Part shown: in pieces, positions 35,274 through 44,026 of the stretch | Position numbering within the stretch: the first letter of the stretch is position 1 | Layout: each line of letters starts with the position of its first letter | Assembly: GCA_017607445.1 (NCBI GenBank) | Contig: JAEVHH010000001.1 | Coordinates: forward strand, 4,526,001-4,590,000 | DNA: 64,000 bases | Source of the DNA: Histoplasma ohiense | Taxonomy: Eukaryota > Ascomycota > Eurotiomycetes > Onygenales > Ajellomycetaceae | Reading direction: 5' to 3' | Made by a program: the position numbers and the translations under genes | The notes under the pieces: model-generated | What the model saw: the letters and a program-made list of their open reading frames with translations, nothing else | Told to the model about the DNA's origin: nothing | Databases searched by the model: none

Positions 35274-38200
35274 TTATCCCCCTCTATCAGAGTGAGTGAG
35301 GACTCATAGATGTTGAGGGTGGTGGTGTTCTCCAAGGCAGACACAGATTCCCAGATTGGATGATTGTATTCTACTCATTTGATGAGGTATTTGCAGTGGT
35401 GGTGGTTGGTTCTATTGTCAAGAATTGCTTTGATTTCCCACTTGAGTTCATTGTCTTCTTCTATGATGACAGATGGCTGTCAATTGAAGATTCTCTATGA
35501 GGGGAATGGATCCTCAGCTGTGGGTTGGAGCAGATTTGTATGAAAGATGTTGTGAATGCCAGATGGGGTGTTGAGTCAATAATTGTGTGTGTCTAGCACT
35601 TCCTTCACTGTATACTTGGTGTGGTGGTAATCTAGCATACATGAGGGGTGGTCTATTCTTATGTTTTTGAGATTCAGTCAGACTTTGTCTTCTATATGAT
35701 ATCAGATTGCAGAACTTCTTCTGATATTTGCTTGATCTTTGTAATCTTGCTGAGTGCTGATCATTGAAGCTTCTGCTCATTTACAGGCTTTCTTCAGCTT
35801 GCTCATGATATTCTCTGCTGTCTGTATGAGGCTGCAGGTGTATGCAGTTTCTTGGAGAGTCTTGAAGAAGTTCAGAACCTCTAAGTTGTATCTGTGTAGA
35901 AGAAAGAATGGGCTTACATCTGTTGTAGTGAAATCTCAACTGTTAATCACAATCTCAGTGTGTGGCAGCAGATTGCTTCAGTTGTCTTGTGTGTAATTGC
36001 AGAACTTACAGAGGATGTTCTTTATCATTTGTATTATTCTCTCAGTAGCTTCATCAGTCTCTGAGTGGTACACTGTTGATAACTTTTGTTTGATTCTTAA
36101 TAATTGGCATACACAGGCCCAGAGTGTGCTGATGAATTGACTGTCTCTATCTGACACAATGAATGAAAACAGACTGTGTATACAATAGAATGAGCTTCTG
36201 ATGAAGACATCTGCAACTACTTCAGCATCCATCTTGTCACAGAGCTGTAGTATTACACCCTTGCTGAGTTGATCAACAATGACTAGAATGTTTGTAGAAC
36301 CTCTGCTTTTGAGTAAGAAAACTGCAAAATCAATAGCTATATCATGTCAAGTTTGATTGAAGACAGATAGAGGCTTCAGCATCTCTTTTCAGTGTTCACA
36401 TCATGCTGTCACTGAGCTGCAGTGATCACAGTTGTGTACAAACTGATGTATGTCTTTCAACATATCTGATCAGTAGAATTCTCAGATGATGATGTTGTAC
36501 ATGATTTCACATTCTGAGTGCTCAGTCATCAGTGAGTCATGAATTTCTTGCATGATCTGTGTTTGTAGAGGTTCTGAATTGGGGACTCATCATCTATCTC
36601 AAAAGTGTAAGCAGTTGTCATCATCAATCAAACATGCTGAGATATTCATTCTTGAGTATACACTTGCAGAGAATTGAGGTGCTCTGTTTTGTACAACTTC
36701 AGCAGCTTGTTGTCAGAATTCATCTGCTTCTGCTGCTAGCTTCCATTGTTCTTTGAGTGAGGGTTCTTGAGCTTGGGACTGATTGACATGTATGCAGGGT
36801 TCATCTGATTGCATAGAACTTTCTATGATTGCAGAGTTGATTAATCAATGCTCTTGATGTTTTCATCTGTTGTTCAAGTCATCAGATGGTATATCTTGTT
36901 CTCAGCAGAACAGAGCATCTGCAAGAGTGTTCTCTACTTCAGATTGATAACAAATTGTGAATGAAAAACAGCTAAGAAACAATGATCAATGCATATGTTT
37001 TTCAGTGAGTTTATGAGTGGTTGTGAAGTACTCTAAGTTCTTATGATCAGTAACAATCTCAAACTTTTCAACACTCATAAGTTTGGACTCTCATTCTTCA
37101 AGACATCATATAATCACTAGAAGCTTCTTGTTGTAGATCTTGTAGTTGCATTCAGTGAGTGACATCTTTTTTGAGATGAAGACACAGGATTATAGAACAT
37201 CTTTGTTATCATATTGCATCAGTGCTCCATCTACTATATAATCTGAGGCATCTGTTTTGAGAATTGTATGCTTATTCAGATTGAATGATTGCAGCATTGG
37301 AGTGCTTGTGAACATACACTTCAGCTTTTTGAATGCTGCATCCACTTCATCAGTTCATTGAAACACAGCATCTTTCCGGGTCAGATCTGTCAGTGGTTGT
37401 ACAATATTGGAGAAGTCTTTGATGAATCTTCAGTAAAAGTTGACAAATTCTAGAAAGCTTCTAGTCTCTTTTACTGAGACTGATGTCTTTCAGTTGAGGA
37501 TTGCTTCCACCTTCTTAGAATCCATGTGTATGCCTTTTTCAGCTTCGATGATGAATTCTAGATAGATTGTAGACTTGGTCTCAAAGTCACATTTGTCAAT
37601 GTCCACTTGCAGTTCAACTTTTCATAGGCAGTCAAGCACTTGTTGTACATGCTTGCAATGCTCAGTGAGCAGTCCATCAGTGAAGATCAGAATATTGTTC
37701 ATGTATGCTGAGGCAATCTCATCAAGCAGATCTCATAGAGCTCAGTTAATGTATTTCTGAAATATGCTTGAGGCATTCACTAATCCAAAAGGGGTCACTG
37801 TCCATTCATATAATCCATAACACATATGAAAAGTGGTTAGCCATTCATCACCTTCATTAATCCTTATCTTATAGAAGGCTGCAGAGATGTCAAGCTTTGT
37901 AAATCATTTTGCTTTTTCTACTTGTTTGAGTGTTTTGTTGATGAGTGGAAGAGGGTATTGGTTCTTCTGTGTAATCTTGTTGAGTCTTTGATAGTCAATG
38001 CAGAATTGTAAGCCTTCTTCTGATTTCTTTGTGAACAGTATGAATGCTGCAGTGGGTGAGTTGCTAACATGAATGAAGTCTTTGTTCAATAGTCTGTTGA
38101 GTGTTTTTTGTAGAATGAGGAGCTTGTTGTGTGACATGCTGTAGAGAGAATCTCAGAGTGATTGTGAGTTCTTACCATTCTTCTTGATGAGCTCAATTGT

Positions 38201-39906
38201 ATGATCTATACTGAGTTCTCAGTGAGAAGAAAGCTTTTCAGCTTCTTTTTCATTGAACACATCTGTGAAGTCTTTGTATGATTTGAGTAGTTTCTTGTGC
38301 AGTTTCTTGAGATCTTTGAGTTCTAGCTTTTCTAACACTTTTTTGATATTCATCATGCTAGCAGTGAACACTTGGATGTTCTTCTTCTCATGCACTTGAT
38401 GAGTTAGTAGTTTGTATGCTTCCACTGATATCTGAGTGAGATCAGTGGTTCTATCAACATTCTTCTCATAAACACAGTCATCTTCTGAGAAAATAAGGCA
38501 GTGGTTGTGTGTGTTCAACAAGGTTCTGAATTCTGTGAGTCATGATAGGCCAAGCATTAGATTATACTCAAGGTCTTGTATTTCATATGTGTATACATTC
38601 TTTTTCTCATGTCCTTCTACATTGACATTAAATCTTACCATGTTGTAGGAGGTGGATCCTCTGAAGCTGTCAAATTCACTGAGCTTATGCAGTTTGGAAA
38701 AGGGGATATGCTGAAGCTTATGCTTCTCAACCAGCTGGGTGTCTATAAGAGTGTAGTGAAGGAAACCACTGTCTATCATTGCTTGTATGTTGACTAAGCT
38801 ATTTACAATGGCAGAGATCATAATTGTGTCTGCTTGCATCTTCTGCTTGAATCTTCAGCTAGCTTTCTGCTTCTTGAGCTCTCATCTGTGTTTTAGAGTA
38901 AGAGCTTGTCTTTTCCCTGTTCTTGCCTATCTGCAGATGACACAGTGTTTATGCACATGAGGGGTTTACTTGAGGTGATTGCATTTGAACATTGGTTTGC
39001 AAAGTGCTCTGACTTGTCACAGTGTATGCAGACTTCTCTGATGATTCAGTCAGCAGTGTTCTTCTCTGAGATGTTGGGAACCCTTGAGTGACTTGTGTTT
39101 ACATGTGGGACTCAGTTCATTGATTCTGATTCAGAGGTGGGGGGTGCTGCAGAGTGGTTTGAAGCATACACATTTGTTCAGTGGAATCCTCTGTGATTTT
39201 GAAGCACATGGAACTGAGACAGGTTGTTGTCCAACAGATGAAGATCAGTGCAGAATTCACTGTATATTGAGAACTTCAGATGCTCTATGCTTCAGTTATG
39301 CAATTGAAAGTTCAAGTTCTTGAACAATATATTGATCTTGATGATGTTGTCCCAGTCTTGCCCACCTGCTTCTAGGAGCTTGTGATTGAATTCAGAAAGA
39401 TAAGTTGTCAATGCAACATCCATCTGATGAGTTCAATTAAGCCAGTCTAATGCCTTGGCTTGAAGCATAGAATCAAGAAAGAGGGAGTCAAGTTGTTGAA
39501 AGACTAGCTCTGATGTACACTGATGATTCTGGCAATGACTCATTCAGAGTTGAAATTTTGCTAACACATCACCATCTAATCTGCTATAAATATACCACAC
39601 TTGATTGGATAGCAAGCCTATTGCTCATTCATCAATGTCCAATTTGGTGTTCACTTTTGACTTTCATGCAAGGTAGAGTGCTAGATCTTCCTTATATTTG
39701 TCAAGAATTGAAAGCTTCTCTCTTGAGGGCTTTTCATGAGGTGTGGGTGTAGGAGGAATGGTGAACACAGAAGTGCTCATCTCAGCAAATCATCATTGCA
39801 ATTCAGTCATCTGTAGCATCTGCTGCTGAAGAATGCTTTGTAGGTCTAAGTTATCATCTGCTGCATTCAGGTGTGGTGGGTGTTTGTAGAATTGCTCATA
39901 GTTCAT
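35274..39906 (-). pseudogene. gag-pol of element 2, heavily mutated
   Basis: Homologous throughout to element 1. Gag from 39906; protease DSG near 38780; RT start region 38137-37904. The RT catalytic box reads YMNN at 37705-37691, where element 1 has YMDD. Integrase core SDRDSQFIS and ETDEATERI lie within 36232-35978, and a C-terminal fragment at 35780-35514. It is broken by many stops and has lost catalytic aspartates, so it is not autonomous. Confidence 0.85.
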
Positions 39907-40272
39907 TTCAATATCTAAGAACATATAATAATAAAAAAAAGAAAAGGAATACTCAGTTCTTTCACAGACACTATTCACAGTGTTGTGATGCTAAGCTTGA
40001 TCAAGCTTCTTTGTGAATGCTATTCACAGCATTATGATTTGTAGGCACTTGAGCCTTGTAGAACATGATTGATTGTGTTTTGAACACTTAGACATGACAG
40101 TCTATATAACTAACAATAAGAGCACTCAGATCCATGAGGAATCTCTTGTAATGACTAGACACTCAGATCTGTAAACAACACACTCAGATGTAAGAACTGG
40201 TAACAATGCACTCAGATGTAAGAACTAATAATGAGGCACTCAAGTCTTAAATGCAGAAGAATCAATTCATAA
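39907..40272 (-). repeat. Leader of element 2 with short tandem repeats
   Basis: Counterpart of 27072-27475. The CACTCAGATGTAAGAACT-type repeats at about 40105-40245 carry CA or TG where element 1 has CG. Confidence 0.7.
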
Positions 40273-40743
40273 TGTAACAGATGTACTTCAATTAATGATT
40301 TGATACTATTCTAATTACAGATTACAAATTGATTAAGAAAAGAAAGAGAAAAGAAATCAGAAGAAAAGGTTGTACAAAGAGGGTTCTTATAGAAGAAAGT
40401 TCAGAGTGGAAGAATATCAGAAGCTGCTCCACAGTGGAGTGTGGAGTGGAAGAACATTAAGAGGTATGTGTAAGAATCATTAGAAGCTATGTGAGTGTGG
40501 AATGTGGGGCAGGGGAATCATTGAGAGCTACATGGAAGAATCATTAGAGACTATACAAGCACAGAACACAGAGTGGGAGAATGTAAGGAGCTACACAGAA
40601 GAATTGTTAGAAACTACACAAGTGCAGAGCATGGAGTGGAAGAACATCGAGGGTTATGCGAGGTCACAACAGCCAGAAACAAGCGGGTGCAGAAGGGGAG
40701 TTGGTTGCGTAAGTTGATTACTAACAGGTGCTAACCCGTCACA
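40273..40743 (-). repeat. LTR D (5' LTR of element 2)
   Basis: 471 bp, equal to LTR C, with three 63-bp units at 40456-40645. Its last about 100 bp (ATCGAGGGTTATGCGAGG) still keep several CpGs. Confidence 0.93.
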
Positions 40744-40748
40744 TGGAT

Positions 40749-41271
40749 GAAGCAAGCAGAGAACAAGATCCAAGAATGCCTGAAAGCTGTCAAAGCAGCT
40801 GAGAAAAAGTATTACAATCAGTGCTATATACCAAAAAGCTTTAAGATAGAGGACTGGGTAATGCTGTGTGCAAAAAATATATCCACCTTGCAACCCTCAT
40901 CCAAACTAGATCATTGATTTTTGAGTTCCTTTCAAATAATTGATATCTGTGGTATGCAGGTGTACAAACTGAAACTCACACTGCAATATAAAGAAATTCA
41001 TTCCATATTCCATGTTTCCCTTCTTGAATCATATCACACGCGCGACAGACAAATCCTGCAAGCAGAATTGATAATTATAGATGTGCAAGAGAAATGAGAA
41101 GTTGAAGCTATATTAGACAAGCATCAGTACCACAGTCAAACACAATATCTTGTCAAATGAAAAGATTGTACAGACACAGACAATTCTTGGAAATCTGAGG
41201 AAAACTTAATGAACAGTCAGAAGTACTTGGAACAGTTTAATAAAATCTATCAGAAGTCAGTCAGTAAATGA
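40749..41271 (+). pseudogene. pol of element 3, part 2: integrase C-terminus and chromodomain
   Basis: Continues the integrase frame after the TGGAT junction: KQAENKIQECLKAVKAAEKK, then FKIEDWVML. Around 41100-41240 a chromodomain-like module reads VEAILDKHQYHSQTQYLVKW and WESEENL. Chromodomains in such elements are known to steer integration to heterochromatin. The final TGA at 41269 is followed by a basic segment containing further TGA codons, so the original end may lie slightly downstream. Confidence 0.85.
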
Positions 41272-41314
41272 AAATGAAGAAGATGACAATGACTGCTGAA
41301 TATACTTATTTCAT

Positions 41315-41671
41315 TCAGAGATTAAAAAACAGATCTGCCTCAGCTTGATCAGTGTCATTTGAGGAATTGTCATCAAGACAAACCTGCTTATTATTCTGAA
41401 TTTCCTCAACTGATGAAGCATGATGTTTCAATGATGACTTGAAAGCTGCAACTGATGATGTAATCATCAGAATCTCATCAATCATCATTTCAGCTGAAGT
41501 CTCAGAAGAACTGTTTTGTTGAATCTTCTGAATCTTCACAGCAAAGAATCTAACCACTGCAGTCACAGTGCTCTGCAAAACATTAACATTTGAAGCATCT
41601 GCATCAGTGATAATTAGATTCTCAGCAGTGTTGATAACTGTCTGAGTCAATTCAACAGCATTCATTGACAT
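41315..41671 (-). CDS. Antisense ORF B inside element 3 (118 aa)
   Basis: Starts MSMNAVELTQTVINTAENL and is predicted helical, with an acidic end (NSSNDTDQAEADLFFNL). No family recognised. It stays open although gag-pol on the other strand has many stops. The ATG is directly preceded by TTATTAG, so this could also be an exon start. Whether it is expressed is unknown. Confidence 0.4.
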   Translation of the reverse strand: MSMNAVELTQTVINTAENLIITDADASNVNVLQSTVTAVVRFFAVKIQKIQQNSSSETSAEMMIDEILMITSSVAAFKSSLKHHASSVEEIQNNKQVCLDDNSSNDTDQAEADLFFNL

Positions 41672-41774
41672 CTAATAAGAAGTTAATATTATACTGTAAA
41701 AACATTTGTTTTGAATACTAACTTATTAAAACACAGATGTGCTTTGTCACTGAGCAGTGCTTGCATTTTTTGCA

Positions 41775-42221
41775 TCAACTCTCAGCAGACTCACAATGAT
41801 GATGGGGGGACATTGTCAAATATTGAATACAACAACAGCAATATGCTGCTGTGTTTCTTTCTAACACTTCAACAGAACTGTCTGCTTTCTCATCTTCATC
41901 TACATTATCAGTCAACTCAAATAATGTACCAAGATCTTGGCTCAGTGAGGATGACACTGATGTAATAGCAGAATGTGAAAACATGCTTTCTGAAACACTG
42001 TTATGATTGAATGTCACACTCTGCTGTGACAACAGATCATCAGAGTTCATATAGAATTCTAGAATCTCATCTGCATTCTTGTAGATCTGCATATCAAGTA
42101 CAAATCTTACAATGACAGTTTGATACATAGCAAATCTCTCATCTGAAACTTCATTGAAGAGCAGCATCTCATGAAATTCATTGATCAAAGATTGACTGAT
42201 TTTGTGAAAGTGCTCAGACAT
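41775..42221 (-). CDS. Antisense ORF A inside element 3 (148 aa)
   Basis: Starts MSEHFHKISQSLINEFHEML. It has a helical N-terminal half, then a Ser-rich and acidic stretch (ELTDNVDEDEKADSS) and an odd Cys run (YCCCC) that may reflect CpG decay. A GTGAGT donor lies at 41794, but joining it to ORF B at 41671 breaks frame, so I treat them as separate. No homologue recognised. Confidence 0.4.
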   Translation of the reverse strand: MSEHFHKISQSLINEFHEMLLFNEVSDERFAMYQTVIVRFVLDMQIYKNADEILEFYMNSDDLLSQQSVTFNHNSVSESMFSHSAITSVSSSLSQDLGTLFELTDNVDEDEKADSSVEVLERNTAAYCCCCIQYLTMSPHHHCESAES

Positions 42222-42614
42222 CTATAACTCATTAGCACTCATAACAATCTTAGTTTAAGAAAACTTATGACAGCACAACTTCTATTTGATATATGACAGA
42301 TGTGACAGTGTGTTCATTCATTGTTCACAAAGCAAGAGTATACTGAGAGGTTCTGCAATCTCTTCAGACAATCCAAGCAAATGCTCTCAATGGCAGACAG
42401 CATATCACTCTTCATAGACTCTGAATCAGCAATGAAAACAGCTGATTCTGACATTCTATCATAACTTTAATTAGTATCAAGACCTTATTCAAAGGAGGAG
42501 GAAAAGCAAAAGCAACAAGAAAGAAAGACAGATGTTGAAGATTGAAATCAATATTGCAATGATGATCAAAGAAATTGCAACAACACAAAACTCAACCCAA
42601 AATGAAAAACACAA

Positions 42615-42824
42615 TCACACAATCAAAACTTCGAATTTCACAATAAAAATTGCATAGAAAGATACAGTGTACTTTGTTTGATAAATTGATATATTCTTTT
42701 TAAATAAAAAATCATTGATGGTGATGGTGGTGATGATTTTGTTAGAGTATGACTTTTTGATGTAAAAGTCAAAGAAAAGAGGTTCAGAAGTTGTGTCTAA
42801 ATCATGATTGAACTGCATTGACAT
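42615..42824 (-). CDS. Possible third antisense ORF in element 3 (69 aa)
   Basis: Starts MSMQFNHDLDTTSEPLFFDF and soon becomes AT-rich and low complexity. It could be a first exon upstream of ORF A. Weak support. Confidence 0.2.
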   Translation of the reverse strand: MSMQFNHDLDTTSEPLFFDFYIKKSYSNKIITTITINDFLFKKNISIYQTKYTVSFYAIFIVKFEVLIV

Positions 42825-42997
42825 CAGAGATGGAAAAACATTCTTTCAAAATAGCAATACTCTGAAATTAATCTCAACAATTAATCCAGCCTGATTCTGT
42901 GAACTCTATACAATATTAACCACACAGCATATGTTATAAACTTCACATGTTGCAGTAAGAAGCTCTGAGGACCAGGCCTTTGAAGAAGGGAGATAAT

Positions 42998-43268
42998 TGT
43001 AATAGATGCAATGAAGATATCTATATTAGGAAATAGCTATGTGGTGATAGAAGAACACAGAACACATCAGAATTAATGAAGAGGGACATAGTACACAGCA
43101 TCATAGATGGCTGTAGCGCGTGGTGGTCGTCTATATAATGCTCACTGATATCCATAGATATTAGGAGATCAGTGATTAGCTTTGAATAATAGAGATTGCT
43201 ACCTTCTTAACATTCTACATGCATACTTCACACTACTTTCATAATTATACCTACAACCATCTCTTACA
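42998..43268 (+). repeat. 3' LTR of element 3
   Basis: 271 bp, starting TGTAATAG and ending CTCTTACA. It keeps CpGs at about 43118-43129 (GCGCGTGGTGGTCG) where the 5' LTR has changed bases. Confidence 0.93.
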
Positions 43269-43620
43269 TCTTCAGTCTGCTTTGTCTGCTGATTTTCAGT
43301 GCATTCTCTCTCTGTGCTGTCATCTCTACAATAAGATCATGCTGTAGCTGCTTCTGTGCAGCAGCAGCTTCAACAGCAGTATCTGCAGCAGAGGCCATTA
43401 TCAGTCTTTCTCACTTGTACAGAGATGCAAGAATTTCAAAGTAGATGAGCAAGAACAAGAATAGTTAAGAATAGAAATCAATACAAGAGCAGAGGAGAAG
43501 AATTCAGTGATGACTAGCTAGTGAGATGATAATTATTAAATACACATTCAGAGAGGGGCTGATACTGTCATTGTACATAATATTACAGAAAAGTTACCTC
43601 TTTTATATGGTCAAAGGAGG
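43269..43620. repeat. Old CpG-depleted repeat, right segment, with ORF interrupted by element 3
   Basis: On the minus strand an ATG at 43398 opens MASAADTAVEAAAAQKQLQH, which runs into the element 3 insertion site. After removal of element 3 the frame continues at 30175 for about a dozen codons to a TGA. The segment is CpG-poor up to about 43625, where normal sequence resumes. Confidence 0.45.
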
Positions 43621-44026
43621 TAGCTCACCGTACGGAACATGTATGAGTTATTACTCTCTAGGTGCAATGCAGGCCGGGGAAATACCACCAGCTAAGACTC
43701 GGCCTCATTTGGTGAGCTTCCTTATTGGTGTCTCCGTCTATGGTTCGTCAGCAACTTTTGTCGTCCACCGTCATTGCGCAGTAGAACTTTATATGACGTA
43801 TAGGCAATTTGGCTTTGTGCTGTGGTGTGGCTGTTGCCCTGGCAACGGAATTCCCTTGCGGCCTACATAGATTTTTCGACAACTCGCGACACCAGCAACA
43901 AATGATGGCTGATTGCAACCACGTCTATTTCACAATCCAACTTACGTGCCCAGATTCCTTACCGTTGGTTGATTGTAACTTTCGAAAATTCCTCATTTAT
44001 TTAACCCAGTGAATCTAATCGGAGTA
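43621..44026. other. Intergenic region, promoter of the kinesin gene
   Basis: CpG content returns to normal at about 43625 (CACCGTACGG). No convincing gene is seen. The open frame 43526-43870 straddles the composition boundary and looks accidental. Confidence 0.5.

Larger units (their letters stand above)
34803..40743 (-). mobile_element. LTR retrotransposon, element 2, nested in element 3
   Basis: 471-bp LTRs (34803-35273 and 40273-40743) with a perfect 5-bp duplication TGGAT (34798-34802/40744-40748). Length 5941 bp. Same family and orientation as element 1: gag start MNYEQFY at 39906 and the polypurine tract AGAGGGGGATAA beside the left LTR. Removing the element with one TGGAT copy restores the element 3 integrase reading frame across the junction, which proves the insertion is secondary. 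Confidence 0.95.
41272..42997. other. Extra 1.7-kb segment of element 3 between pol and 3' LTR
   Basis: Longer than a typical gap between a gypsy pol and the 3' LTR. It has no plus-strand coding but has antisense ORFs (next entries). It ends in the polypurine tract before 42998. Confidence 0.7.
30181..43268 (+). mobile_element. Chromodomain Ty3/gypsy retrotransposon, element 3, interrupted by element 2
   Basis: LTRs of 271 bp each (30181-30451 and 42998-43268) begin TGTAATAG and end CTCTTACA, with a perfect 5-bp duplication TCTTC (30176-30180/43269-43273). A polypurine tract (GAAGAAGGGAGATAA) precedes the 3' LTR. Excluding the nested element 2 and its duplicated target, the element is 7142 bp. 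Gene order is gag, protease, RT, RNase H, integrase, chromodomain on the plus strand, followed by an unusual 1.7-kb segment with antisense ORFs. Confidence 0.93.

Noticed and set aside
41671..42221. Splicing antisense ORF A to ORF B through the GTGAGT at 41794 and TTATTAG before 41671
   Set aside because: The phases do not match; the join runs into a stop after a few codons.
43526..43870. 114-aa ORF upstream of the kinesin gene
   Set aside because: It straddles the sharp composition boundary between CpG-poor repeat and normal DNA, so it is unlikely to be one gene.
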